64,000 bases of DNA from Dysosmobacter sp. Marseille-Q4140 (GCA_018228705.1 CP073694.1:434001-498000); one strand, 5' to 3'. Shown: positions 49,464-57,030, counted from the stretch's first letter. The notes: generated from the letters alone by a model not told the origin. Made by a program: numbers and translations.

Positions 49464-49934
49464 CTAACTGTCCACAGCAGACCTCCTTTTCCGTTCACTT
49501 TCTGTTTTCTGCCGCCTGTGAACTCTGGCGGCACAGCCATGGCAGTATTTAGCCCGGTTGGATTTAGGGACGAACACGCTGCCGCAGACCGCACAGCGTT
49601 TCAAGTCCTTATCCCGGAAAATTTCTGCTTCCAACGCCCCGTCCAGCGGCAAGACCGCCCATCGGAACCACTTGCAGCAGACCGAGAAAGAAACCGTCTG
49701 CGGGCAGGTGCAGGTGTCCCCATCGTCAAGAACAACGCAGTTGCCGTCCTCAAAGCAACAGCACTCCCGGCGTATCAGGCTGGCCGCCTGTTTCCTCTGC
49801 GCCGGTGTCATGCGGTAAAGGGAACCGTTCGGCCTGCGTTCCAGTGGCGGCAAGTCTTTATAGGGGTTATCTCTCATGCGTTCCCTCCATTTTGCTTTCC
49901 GTTGCCGTTCCTCCGAAAAGGTTTCCTGCCCCAT
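49464..49934 (-). CDS. Cysteine-rich VLP domain protein
   Basis: The 156-residue protein has the Cys_rich_VLP pattern: RMTPAQRKQAASLIRRECCCFEDGNCVVLDD, TCTCPQTVSFSVCCKWFRWAVLPLD, and a C-terminal zinc-ribbon RCAVCGSVFVPKSNRAKYCHGCA. It is common in clostridial conjugative and mobilizable elements and unknown in function. Confidence 0.78.
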   Translation of the reverse strand: MGQETFSEERQRKAKWRERMRDNPYKDLPPLERRPNGSLYRMTPAQRKQAASLIRRECCCFEDGNCVVLDDGDTCTCPQTVSFSVCCKWFRWAVLPLDGALEAEIFRDKDLKRCAVCGSVFVPKSNRAKYCHGCAARVHRRQKTESERKRRSAVDS

Positions 49935-49960
49935 TCCTGCGGCGTGTTCCCAACATGGGG

Positions 49961-50124
49961 CCCCACAAAGTCGTCAGACTTTGTGGGGAGAGGAGCCGCA
50001 GCGGAGCGAGTGAGCTTTCGCCATCTGGCGGAAGCGAATGATACGCAGCTTGCGGCGACGAGGCACGCTCCCCGCAGCTTCGGGACAACTTGTCCCGAAG
50101 TGACCTCTGGACAAAGTGTCCAGA
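49961..50124. repeat. Three perfect hairpins in the non-coding centre of the element
   Basis: CCCCACAAAGTC-GTCA-GACTTTGTGGGG (49961-49988), CTTCGGGACA-ACT-TGTCCCGAAG (50078-50100) and TCTGGACA-AAG-TGTCCAGA (50106-50124). The last two share GGACA-N3-TGTCC, which recurs near the right end at 52964-52976. Confidence 0.65.
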
Positions 50125-50250
50125 AGCTGGCTCCTTGCAGTGCTTCCCCAGCCGGGGTATTCCTTTTCGGACGGTCATTCTGTTTTCAAGGTGCCGTTCA
50201 TCGATGAACTACCCTAAGTCTACACCTAAATGACCGCCCGTCCCGTATAT

Positions 50251-50300
50251 CCGAAAGGTAGGAAATTGGCCTAAAAAACAGGCTATTTCCACGCTTTCGG
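50251..50300. repeat. 50-bp nested palindrome upstream of the XRE gene
   Basis: CCGAAAG (50251-50257) pairs with CTTTCGG (50294-50300), and inside it GGAAAT...GGCCT pairs with AGGC...ATTTCC around AAAAAAC. An extended -10 TGG-TATAAT follows (50306-50314). The palindrome could be the operator of the XRE regulator or part of a replication/transfer origin. Confidence 0.6.
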
Positions 50301-50346
50301 AATTGTGGTATAATAAAAATGATATTTGCAGACAAGGGGGGAGCGC

Positions 50347-51147
50347 ATGGAACTATCCATACAAGAACGATTGAAAGACCTGCGTGTGGAACGCGGTCTG
50401 ACGCTGGAACAGCTTGCGGAGAAAACCCACCTCTCCAAGTCCGCTTTAGGGAGTTATGAGGGGGATAATCTCAAGGACATCAGCCATTACGCCCTTATTG
50501 AGTTGGCAAAGTTTTACGAAGTGACTGTTGATTATCTGCTGGGCCGTTCTCAAACAAGAAACCACCCAAACGCCGATCTTGCAGACCTGCATTTGAGTGA
50601 TGACATGATAGAACTATTGAAAAGCGGGCTGGTGGACAATTCTCTTTTGTGTGAGCTGGCGACACACCCGGATTTTCCCCGGCTCATGGCCGACCTTGAA
50701 ATCTATGTGAACGGCATAGCGGGAAAGCAGGTGCAGAGCGCAAACGCCATTGTGGACGCTGTGAGTGCAACGATTATGAAACAACACAATCCCGGCTTGA
50801 CTGACCCACAGCTGCGACAGCTTATCGCCGCCCATATTGACGATGACAGCTTTTGCCGCTATGTGATACAGCAGGACATAAACAAGATAGCCTTCGACCT
50901 GCGGGAAGCCCACAAGGACGATTTTTTCAGTGTCCCGGAGGACAATCCACTGGAAGATTTTTTGCAGACCGCAGAGGAAACCACCAGAGAGGACAGCGAC
51001 CCGGAGCAGGCGGCTATGGCATTTATCTGTAAGCGGCTCAAGCTGAACTATGGGAAACTGTCAGAGGAAGAAAAGAAGTGGTTGAAAAAGATTGCACAGA
51101 AATCGGATTTGCTGAAAAATCCAAAGCCGCAGCGGGGACGCAAGTAA
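50347..51147 (+). CDS. XRE-family regulator of the mobile element
   Basis: The 266-residue protein has an N-terminal HTH_3 (ERLKDLRVERGLTLEQLAEKT, SKSALGSYEG, residues 5-65) and a long C-terminal helical region without a recognised domain, rich in acidic residues. The ATG at 50347 follows GGGGGGAG. It is the only plus-strand regulator in the element and lies opposite the mobilization genes, so it may control the excision or transfer genes. Confidence 0.86.
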   Translation: MELSIQERLKDLRVERGLTLEQLAEKTHLSKSALGSYEGDNLKDISHYALIELAKFYEVTVDYLLGRSQTRNHPNADLADLHLSDDMIELLKSGLVDNSLLCELATHPDFPRLMADLEIYVNGIAGKQVQSANAIVDAVSATIMKQHNPGLTDPQLRQLIAAHIDDDSFCRYVIQQDINKIAFDLREAHKDDFFSVPEDNPLEDFLQTAEETTREDSDPEQAAMAFICKRLKLNYGKLSEEEKKWLKKIAQKSDLLKNPKPQRGRK

Positions 51148-51183
51148 GAGAATAATAAATCAGATTATATGGAGGTATCGGTT

Positions 51184-51699
51184 ATGAAAAAGTGGTTACT
51201 GATAATTTCAGCGACTGTTATTTGCGTTGCTGCCGCTTTTTTATATTTCTTTAGTTTAACTCCCAAAGGAGATACCATTACCAGCAGAGAAAGCATACTG
51301 AACACCGCAATTTCAAAGGGGAATGAATGGACTATTGCAAAAGAACTGGAACTTGGCGGTTATATCGTGAGTGGAGCATATAGTGCAGATAATAAATCTA
51401 CACTTGCCATCTTTGAACCAACAGGAAATGGAGATTACAAATTTAGTACATCAACAAACCGAAATAGTGATGAGATTATTGTTGGTGGCGTTGCAATAAA
51501 CGGAGAATGGTATGATTTAATTTGGTTTAATGGTGCTAAAACAGAGTATGCCGAAATCACTTATACAATAAATGGACAAGTGCAAGATACATTGAGATAC
51601 AGCACAGATGATATGGATATTATCTCAATTAAAAACCCAGAAAAAGAGTATTCCATTCATGTGGTTTACTATGACAATGATGGAAATAAGTACGAATAA
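51184..51699 (+). CDS. Hypothetical membrane-anchored protein, AT-rich cargo
   Basis: The 171-residue protein has an N-terminal membrane or signal segment (WLLIISATVICVAAAFLYFF) and an external beta-rich domain with YIVSGAYSADNKSTLAIFEP. No family is recognised. GGAGG precedes the ATG at 51184. Its base composition is much more AT-rich than the mobilization genes, like the ANT(6) gene that follows, so both are probably late-acquired cargo. Confidence 0.62.
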   Translation: MKKWLLIISATVICVAAAFLYFFSLTPKGDTITSRESILNTAISKGNEWTIAKELELGGYIVSGAYSADNKSTLAIFEPTGNGDYKFSTSTNRNSDEIIVGGVAINGEWYDLIWFNGAKTEYAEITYTINGQVQDTLRYSTDDMDIISIKNPEKEYSIHVVYYDNDGNKYE

Positions 51700-51720
51700 A
51701 TTGTTTTTCATCGAGAAAAT

Positions 51721-51803
51721 AGCAAAGCCAGCCGAGCCAGTCAACGGTCAAGATGAACGGCGCATTTCATGCGCCGCCGTTGACAGTCCCGCCCGTCTTT
51801 GCT
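51721..51803. repeat. Large stem-loop between the two cargo genes
   Basis: AGCAAAG (51721-51727) pairs with CTTTGCT (51797-51803), GTCAACGG with CCGTTGAC inside, and CGGCGCA with TGCGCCG at the tip. It is more GC-rich than the genes around it, and may be a boundary or RNA structure in the ANT(6) leader. Confidence 0.5.
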
Positions 51804-51872
51804 AAAGGGTAATCAAGGCGGGAAAGCCCTAAAATGGTTTCACACCTATTTCAATAATTGGAGGAGATAAAA

Positions 51873-52739
51873 ATGAGATCAGAAAAGGAAGTTTATGATA
51901 TTGTTTTGAATTTTGCAAAAACAGACAAACGCATTCGCATGGTTACTTTGGAAGGATCTAGAACAAATACAAATATTCCGCCTGATGATTTTCAGGATTT
52001 TGATATTACTTTTTTTGTTACGGATATGGACAGCTTCACAAGTGATGATAAATGGCTAGATATATTTGGTGAAAGGTTGATTCTGCAAAAGCCGGAAGAT
52101 ATGGAATTATTTCCAGCTGTAGAAAAGGGATTTTCATATTTAATGCTGTTTACTGATGATGTTAAGATAGATTTAACTTTGCTGCCGCTGGAACTGATAG
52201 ACGAGTATTTTACATGGGATAAACTGGTAAAGTTACTGTTGGATAAAGACAACCGTATCGTAAAGCCGCCAATACCAACGGATATAGACTACCACTTGCA
52301 GAAGCCTACTCAAAGAATGTTTGACGATTGCTGTAATGAATTTTGGAATACTACAACATATGTAGTAAAGGGCTTATGCCGCAAAGAAATTCTTTTTGCT
52401 ATTGACCATATGAATGATATAGTACGAAAAGAATTGCTTCGCATGATTTCCTGGCTGATTGGTATCAAACAGGGATTTCATTTCAGTTTGGGAAAAAACT
52501 ATAAATTTATGAAGCAATATGCCCCAGAGGAATTGTGGGAACGACTTATGTCCACTTATAATATGGATTCCTATCCCCATATGTGGGAATCCTTTGAACA
52601 ATGTATGGCATTGTTCCGGGAGGTTTCGTCAGAAGTGGCATGCCAGTTGGATTACCAGTATCCACTATATGATGAAAAAATCAGTAATTATGTGATTCGG
52701 CAAAAGAAAAAATATGGCATTGAAGATGATAACAAATAA
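51873..52739 (+). CDS. Aminoglycoside 6-adenylyltransferase, ANT(6) family (streptomycin resistance)
   Basis: The 288-residue enzyme would transfer AMP from ATP to the 6-hydroxyl of streptomycin. N-terminal nucleotidyltransferase motifs are present: VTLEGSRTNTNIPPDDFQDF (GS and the Asp pair), DITFFVTDMDSF and LQKPEDMELFP. The C-terminal CCNEFWNTTTYVVKGLCRKE and LLRMISWLIGIKQGF fit ANT(6)-Ia/Ib. The ATG at 51873 lies 7 nt after GGAGG. The gene is strongly AT-rich against its surroundings, so it was acquired from a lower-GC host. The allele cannot be named without a search. Confidence 0.92.
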   Translation: MRSEKEVYDIVLNFAKTDKRIRMVTLEGSRTNTNIPPDDFQDFDITFFVTDMDSFTSDDKWLDIFGERLILQKPEDMELFPAVEKGFSYLMLFTDDVKIDLTLLPLELIDEYFTWDKLVKLLLDKDNRIVKPPIPTDIDYHLQKPTQRMFDDCCNEFWNTTTYVVKGLCRKEILFAIDHMNDIVRKELLRMISWLIGIKQGFHFSLGKNYKFMKQYAPEELWERLMSTYNMDSYPHMWESFEQCMALFREVSSEVACQLDYQYPLYDEKISNYVIRQKKKYGIEDDNK

Positions 52740-53228
52740 AATTTTTTCAATCGAAAAAATTTATTTTGATTATTCAATTTTGAAAAACTGAATACCTCAA
52801 AATCAGAAAGAGCGCGGACAAGCACTTTGAGGGATTGACCGCCTTGTCCACCCATTCAGTGGGACGGCGGGCGGCGGTCAAGGCCGGGTGTAAACCCGTT
52901 CATTTCAGCCTTGACGGTTACCCGCTGTCCTGTTACTTTTCCGGGAGTGTAGCCACAACTTCGGGACACTTTGTCCACAAGTCGGAGCGTAGGACGATGA
53001 ACGGGGGCTTTCATATACGCCCTGTCTGCTGTTGAAACCAGACCTGCGCTTACGGCTCCACGCCACACAAGCACAGCCCTGTTTTCCTGCCGCTTCAAAT
53101 GCCCTTGCCCTCCCCGGCGGCAACGGCATTTTCACGGCAACGCCGACAGAGCGTATAACACACTACACTTTGCTTCGCAAAGTCGTGTGCCAAATGGGGG
53201 CGTTGCCCCCTTTGGAAACCCCCACAAG
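52740..53228. other. Long non-coding right part of the element
   Basis: About 490 bp without a gene. It holds GGACAAG...CTTGTCC near 52815-52850, the ACTT-GGACA-CTT-TGTCC-AAGT hairpin near 52958-52982, and GC-rich dyads around 52865-52900. Short frames here look like antisense noise. The stretch may hold replication or transfer signals. Confidence 0.45.
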
Positions 53229-53275
53229 GAAAGGCGGTACGCTACCCCTCCACGGGGCGCATACCGCCTTTTCTT
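53229..53275 (+). terminator. Terminator-like hairpin near the right end
   Basis: AAGGCGGTA...GC (53231-53242) pairs with GC...TACCGCCTT (53258-53270) and is followed by TTCTTG. It may stop transcription leaving the element. Confidence 0.5.
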
Positions 53276-53330
53276 GTTATCCAGCCCTCCGGCTGTATCG
53301 GTTGAGCAAAAGTCAGCGTGGGAATGGTGT

Positions 53331-53353
53331 GGTATCTTTATCTAAGTGAAACC
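53331..53353 (-). repeat. Right terminal inverted repeat of the element
   Basis: Read inverted, this 23-bp end is GGTTTCACTTAGATAAAGAT followed by ACC. It matches the left end at 18 of 23 positions. It contains the TAA that now ends the interrupted host gene fragment. Confidence 0.78.
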
Positions 53354-53463
53354 CCCTGCTCCCACTTGGAGACGGTCTGCCGCACCACATTCACTTTGAC
53401 GGCCAGTTCCTGCTGGGAAAGGCCCTTGGATTTCCGGATGGCTTTGATGTTTTCATTTAGCAT
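53354..53463 (-). pseudogene. N-terminal part of the XRE-membrane regulator gene split by the mobile element
   Basis: AAAGGAG precedes the ATG at 53463. The frame reads LNENIKAIRKSKGLSQQELA and VVRQTVSKWEQG, an HTH_3 domain, and is cut at the element border; it now stops at 53338 inside the element after about 41 residues. Its remaining part lies at 45406-45807. Confidence 0.83.
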
Positions 53464-53535
53464 AGGGGCTCACTCCTTTCGGCCCCATTGTAGGGAGAAT
53501 GGACCGTTGCCGCAAGCAACGCAGAGTAACACGGC

Positions 53536-53931
53536 TCATTTCAGCAGTTCTTTCCGCAAATCGTCCAGATATAACTTCTGCTGCCGCCTTAGATAGCCGT
53601 GGACGAAGGGGCGCATCCACCAGTGCTTGGCGCCCACGGTTTCGGTACAGTGGAGCCGGGTGCCGCCCTCCGCCGCCTCAAAGATGCCCTCCCAGGAGCC
53701 GGACATATTGCCGTTCTCTATGGTGAAGGCCCAGCGGCGGAAAGGCTCGCAGGCCGTGACGGTAAAATTTGTGGCATAGCCGCTCTTGGTGTGCTCCACG
53801 AAGTGGGTTTTGCCCAGAACTTCCACCCGGGCCAAATCGCTGCGCCAGGTAGTATGAGAAAGGTCGGTCACCACCTGCCACACCCGCTCTACCGGGCAGG
53901 GAAAGTGAACGGTCACCTTGGAGGTCGGCAT
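53536..53931 (-). CDS. SRPBCC family protein
   Basis: The 131-residue protein has the START/SRPBCC helix-grip pattern: VTVHFPCPVERVWQVVTDLSH, RVEVLGKTHFVEHTK and a long C-terminal helix. These proteins bind hydrophobic ligands or act as cyclases; the ligand is unknown. Its ribosome-binding site lies in the end of the DUF3795 gene, so the two are coupled, and the interrupted XRE gene lay downstream. Confidence 0.86.
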   Translation of the reverse strand: MPTSKVTVHFPCPVERVWQVVTDLSHTTWRSDLARVEVLGKTHFVEHTKSGYATNFTVTACEPFRRWAFTIENGNMSGSWEGIFEAAEGGTRLHCTETVGAKHWWMRPFVHGYLRRQQKLYLDDLRKELLK

Positions 53932-53935
53932 AGAC

Positions 53936-54493
53936 TCACCCCTTCTTTGGTTTCTTGTTCAGTTTCAGGCTGATACAAAGGCGGTCAGCCGCCTCCTGGA
54001 GCAGTTCCACGGCGGCCAGGGCCCGTTCCTTGATGGGCTGGGCGGAAAGCTCCGGCCGACTGTCCAGTGTGGCCATCACAGAGCGCAGATCCTCCAGGGG
54101 CAGCAGATAGACCGCCGTGTTGAACAGCGTCTTGCGGCGGCCGTCGTTGTAGCCCGCCAGAAGTGCATCCAGAATGGCTCGCTTTTCCTCCAACTGAGTC
54201 AAATAGGATTTCAACCCCACCTCCCGGGCCAGGGCGATGTCCTGCTGCCGGTTCCGGTGGGGCACAAAGGAGTCCCCGTCGTCAAAACCGTCGTAACGGG
54301 AACAGGGGTACTCCGGACACCGCCAGCAAAACGGGACCCCTCCGTGCTCCAGAGAGCACCTGGCGATTACGCAGCTCTGATTGCCCGCCCCGCCGCCGCA
54401 ACCGGGACAGTAGCCGCCCAGATGCATGGAGCACAGGCGGCAGTTGAGACCGCAGAGGGAGAAGCGGGTCTCTTCTCTGGTAAAGCCTTTCAT
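53936..54493 (-). CDS. DUF3795 protein
   Basis: The 185-residue protein starts with a Cys-rich zinc-ribbon-like region (FSLCGLNCRLCSMHLGGYCPGCGGG, then CVIARCSLEHGGVPFCWRC and CPEYPCSRYDGFDDGDSFV) followed by a helical half. DUF3795 proteins are of unknown function. GGAGGGG precedes the ATG at 54493. It sits inside the run from the WYL regulator at 56818 to 53536. Confidence 0.78.
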   Translation of the reverse strand: MKGFTREETRFSLCGLNCRLCSMHLGGYCPGCGGGAGNQSCVIARCSLEHGGVPFCWRCPEYPCSRYDGFDDGDSFVPHRNRQQDIALAREVGLKSYLTQLEEKRAILDALLAGYNDGRRKTLFNTAVYLLPLEDLRSVMATLDSRPELSAQPIKERALAAVELLQEAADRLCISLKLNKKPKKG

Positions 54494-54506
54494 ACTCTTC
54501 CCCTCC

Positions 54507-54935
54507 TCAGAACCACAATGCCTGTTCCTCCCGGAACACCGGGGTGTCCCCCTGGGCATAGGGATCATAGCGGTTTTCGTTGCAGCCGAATTCCTGCAAA
54601 AAGCAGATCTGTCCCGCCTCGTTCCAGCGGATGAGGGAGAGACCGTCAAAGCTCTGGACGGTGCCGTCCGTCATGGCGCACCGGAAGGCCCACTCCACCA
54701 CGGTCTCACTCCCCTTGTGGAAATACTGCCGGATGTCCCACCGCTCCACGGTGCCCCGGCTGTTCCACTCGGCAAACCACAGCTTGATCTTCCCGCTGCC
54801 GTGGTACTCCGGCCCCCAGCTCTCGATGTAGAGGGCGTCGGGGGCAAAGAGCTCCTCAACGCCCGTGTCCTGCTTGTCCAGCCACATGGAAAACCATCGG
54901 CGAACCTGCGCTTCCCTTTGTTCCTGTATATCCAT
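54507..54935 (-). CDS. Nuclear transport factor 2 (SnoaL-like) family protein
   Basis: The 142-residue protein has the NTF2 cone pattern: VRRWFSMWLDKQDTGVEELFAPDALYIESW, GSGKIKLWFAEWNSRGTV, and strands with WAFRCAMTDGTVQSFDGLSLIRW. Probably binds a small molecule. The ATG at 54935 follows GGAGG; an upstream ATG overlaps the GyrI-like gene. Confidence 0.77.
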   Translation of the reverse strand: MDIQEQREAQVRRWFSMWLDKQDTGVEELFAPDALYIESWGPEYHGSGKIKLWFAEWNSRGTVERWDIRQYFHKGSETVVEWAFRCAMTDGTVQSFDGLSLIRWNEAGQICFLQEFGCNENRYDPYAQGDTPVFREEQALWF

Positions 54936-54952
54936 AGCTGCCTCCAACTCCA

Positions 54953-55585
54953 TTACACACATTTCACCGGCTGCCGGATGACGGTTTTCAGCTTTTCCGG
55001 CCTGGTCCGCCGGGCGTCGCTCAAGTAGATCTCGTGGTGGAACCGGCCCTGGCTGAAATCCAACCCGTAGCCCTGTTCCGCGGCGAAGGCCTCCATGGCC
55101 GCCACGGTGGCGGGCTCATCGTCGTAGGGGCCGATGTGCATGCACTGGACGCACAGCCCCTCCTCCCAGGGGAAGAACTCCACCTTAGAGAAGTCCCGCT
55201 GTTTCTTTTCCGTCGCCTCCCGGACGGCCCAGTCAAAGGCCTCTTCCGTCACAAACTCCGGCAGGCGGATCAGGGAGATCCACCGGAAATCCTCCTTGCG
55301 GGCATAGTCCACCCCGTGGACGCCCTCCTGCCACCAAAGCCCCTCCAGCGGCGGCACCACGTAGTCGAAGTAGCCCTCCAGTCGGTGCTGTCCCTGCTTG
55401 CTCATTTTGATGGTGAAGGCCACCGCATAGAGCAGCTCCAGGGCCTGCTTATAGGTGCCGTTTTCCTCATTGGGATCTCCCTGCCCCCGCACCGCCAGGA
55501 AGTTCATGGCAGGCACGGTGACGATGCCCGGTGCCTTGGGCGGCAGATAGAATTCCTTGTACTCCTTCTTGTAGTCAAAGGCCAT
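54953..55585 (-). CDS. GyrI-like small-molecule-binding protein
   Basis: The 210-residue protein matches the GyrI-like family: KEFYLPPKAPGIVTVPAMNFLAVRGQGDPN near the start, LEGYFDYVVPPLEGLWWQEG, and a C-terminal MHIGPYDDEPATVAAMEAFAAEQGY. Such proteins bind or sequester drugs and other hydrophobic compounds. The ATG at 55585 has the better spacing from GGAGG than the ATG at 55591. Confidence 0.86.
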   Translation of the reverse strand: MAFDYKKEYKEFYLPPKAPGIVTVPAMNFLAVRGQGDPNEENGTYKQALELLYAVAFTIKMSKQGQHRLEGYFDYVVPPLEGLWWQEGVHGVDYARKEDFRWISLIRLPEFVTEEAFDWAVREATEKKQRDFSKVEFFPWEEGLCVQCMHIGPYDDEPATVAAMEAFAAEQGYGLDFSQGRFHHEIYLSDARRTRPEKLKTVIRQPVKCV

Positions 55586-55587
55586 GG

Positions 55588-55908
55588 TCATTTCCTCCTC
55601 TTTTTGGGCTGGGCCTGGAGGGCCAGACAGGTGAGGCGGGTGAGGGCGGTCATGGTGTCCCGGTCGTCCACATCCTCCACCCAGATGTAGTCATTGGCCC
55701 CCTCATAGGGCGGGGCCTTGGGCAGATTTGAAAAAGCTGCTTCGCCTGCCGGGGTGACCTTGACGAAAAGCTGGTCATCGCAGATGACGGCAAAGAACAC
55801 GCCATCGCAGTAGAGGCCGTATTCGCCGAACATCTTCCGGCTGCGGATAGCGCCCGCCTGGCGCAGCTGCTCGGCCACATAGTCCACAAAGTCCTGATGA
55901 GAGGCCAT
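55588..55908 (-). CDS. TfoX/Sxy-like protein
   Basis: The 106-residue protein matches the TfoX N-terminal domain: FVDYVAEQLRQAGAIRSRKMFGEYGLYCDG, FFAVICDDQLFVKV and EVDDRD-like later parts. In Proteobacteria TfoX regulates competence; in Firmicutes these stand-alone domains are of unknown role. GGGAGGG precedes the ATG, within the end of the upstream regulator gene. Confidence 0.87.
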   Translation of the reverse strand: MASHQDFVDYVAEQLRQAGAIRSRKMFGEYGLYCDGVFFAVICDDQLFVKVTPAGEAAFSNLPKAPPYEGANDYIWVEDVDDRDTMTALTRLTCLALQAQPKKRRK

Positions 55909-55909
55909 G

Positions 55910-56818
55910 TCAATCCCTCCCGTAGCGGTCAGCCAGCGTTTTCGTCAGTTCCCCCAGACGCTCCCGCAACTCCTGCGGCTCCAGCAGCTCCGCTTTGTCC
56001 CCGAAGGTCAGCACCCAGCTGAGCACGCTGTCGGCGTCAGGAAAGCCGCCGATGAAGCGCAGCCGGCCGTCCGGCTCCACGGTGAAGCGGTCCGCCCCGT
56101 ACTCCTCCACCAGCCGCCAGCGGCAGGCGGGATCAAAGAGGACGGTGACCTGATATTTGACCGGAAAGACCCGCTCCGGCTCCAGGTCGGGCAGGGGTGC
56201 GTGTCTTGGTTCAAAGGGTTCACCGGCAGCGAGGTCCGTCATGCGGTTCAGTTTGAACAGGCGGAAAGCCTCCCGGGTTTGGCACCAGCCCCACACATAC
56301 CAGGTGGACCAGTGGAACACCAGGTAGTAGGGCTCCACGGTGCGCACCAACTCCCCCTTAGGGGAAAAGTAGGCGAAGCGGATGGTGCGGTACTGCTCGA
56401 TGGCCCCCTGGATGCGTTCGATTTTTGGCGGCAGGCTGGTCTTGTACCAGGAGGAGAGGTCGATGAGCATATGGGTGCCGCCACTCACCAGTCCGCCTGT
56501 CCCGGCGGACAGCTTTTCCATCAAAAGGGCGTAGCGCCGGGTGCCGCTGACGCTGTCCAGGCTCCGAAGGCCCGCCAGGATGGCCTGCATCTCCGGAGCG
56601 GTGAGCACTGTCCGGTCCACCCGGTAGCCCTCCATAATGGAGATGCCGCCCCTGGCACCCTGGGCGGTGGCGATGGGGATGCCTGCCCGGCACAGGGACT
56701 CAATGTCCCGCTGGATGGTGCGCCGGGACACCTCGAACTGCTCCGCCAGCTCCGGGGCGGTGACCCTCTCCCGCTGGAGCAGGATGGACAAAATTCCGAT
56801 GAGCCGCTCCATCTTCAT
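55910..56818 (-). CDS. YafY-type transcriptional regulator (HTH_11 and WYL domains)
   Basis: The 302-residue protein has an N-terminal HTH_11 (ERLIGILSILLQRERVTAPELA, VSRRTIQRDIESL, residues 3-60) and a WYL domain from about 135 (FAYFSPKGELVRTVEPYYLVF). It heads a run of ligand-binding genes (TfoX, GyrI-like, NTF2, DUF3795, SRPBCC) on one strand with overlaps or short gaps, so it probably controls that run. The ATG at 56818 is preferred; GTG 56827 is the alternative. Confidence 0.9.
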   Translation of the reverse strand: MKMERLIGILSILLQRERVTAPELAEQFEVSRRTIQRDIESLCRAGIPIATAQGARGGISIMEGYRVDRTVLTAPEMQAILAGLRSLDSVSGTRRYALLMEKLSAGTGGLVSGGTHMLIDLSSWYKTSLPPKIERIQGAIEQYRTIRFAYFSPKGELVRTVEPYYLVFHWSTWYVWGWCQTREAFRLFKLNRMTDLAAGEPFEPRHAPLPDLEPERVFPVKYQVTVLFDPACRWRLVEEYGADRFTVEPDGRLRFIGGFPDADSVLSWVLTFGDKAELLEPQELRERLGELTKTLADRYGRD

Positions 56819-56847
56819 GGGATGCACCGCCCTTCTTGTTTTTGTCC

Positions 56848-56876
56848 ATTATACCACAGGAACACGACAACTGTCT
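56848..56876 (-). promoter_or_regulatory. Promoter of the YafY-type regulator operon
   Basis: On the minus strand an extended -10 TGG-TATAAT (TATAAT 56853-56848) has a weak -35 AGACAG (56876-56871) 17 bp upstream. A GACA/TGTC dyad lies across the -35 region. Confidence 0.42.
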
Positions 56877-57030
56877 GTCATGTTTCTGTTTCCGTTGCGC
56901 TTTTTCACATTGTTTGATACCATAAAAGTCAGATGGAAAGGACGTGGGAGTATGAGAAAGCCGTTCTGAATGGCTGGGAAATGAAGCCCTGCCGCAAAAT
57001 AAGCGTGAAATAGCGTTCGGAGGGCATATT

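Larger units (their letters stand above)
45808..53353. mobile_element. 7,546-bp integrative mobilizable element carrying ANT(6)
   Basis: The left end reads GGTATCACATAGTTAAAGAT and the right end, inverted, GGTTTCACTTAGATAAAGAT: 23-bp imperfect terminal inverted repeats. CC flanks both ends (45806-45807 and 53354-53355), as expected for serine-recombinase insertion at a dinucleotide core. Removing 45808-53353 and one CC rejoins the two halves of an XRE gene in frame. It carries a recombinase, TnpW, a MobV relaxase, a RepA fragment, a Cys-rich VLP protein, an XRE regulator and an ANT(6) cargo. Gene types resemble Tn4451/Tn4453-like elements, though the recombinase is shorter than TnpX. Confidence 0.87.

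Noticed and set aside
52835..53135. Short protein-like frames in the right non-coding part of the element
   Set aside because: Frames on both strands overlap, have no ribosome-binding sites and look like translated structured DNA.
45808..53353. A prophage or full conjugative element
   Set aside because: There are no capsid, terminase, lysis or type IV secretion genes; only recombinase and relaxase functions are present.
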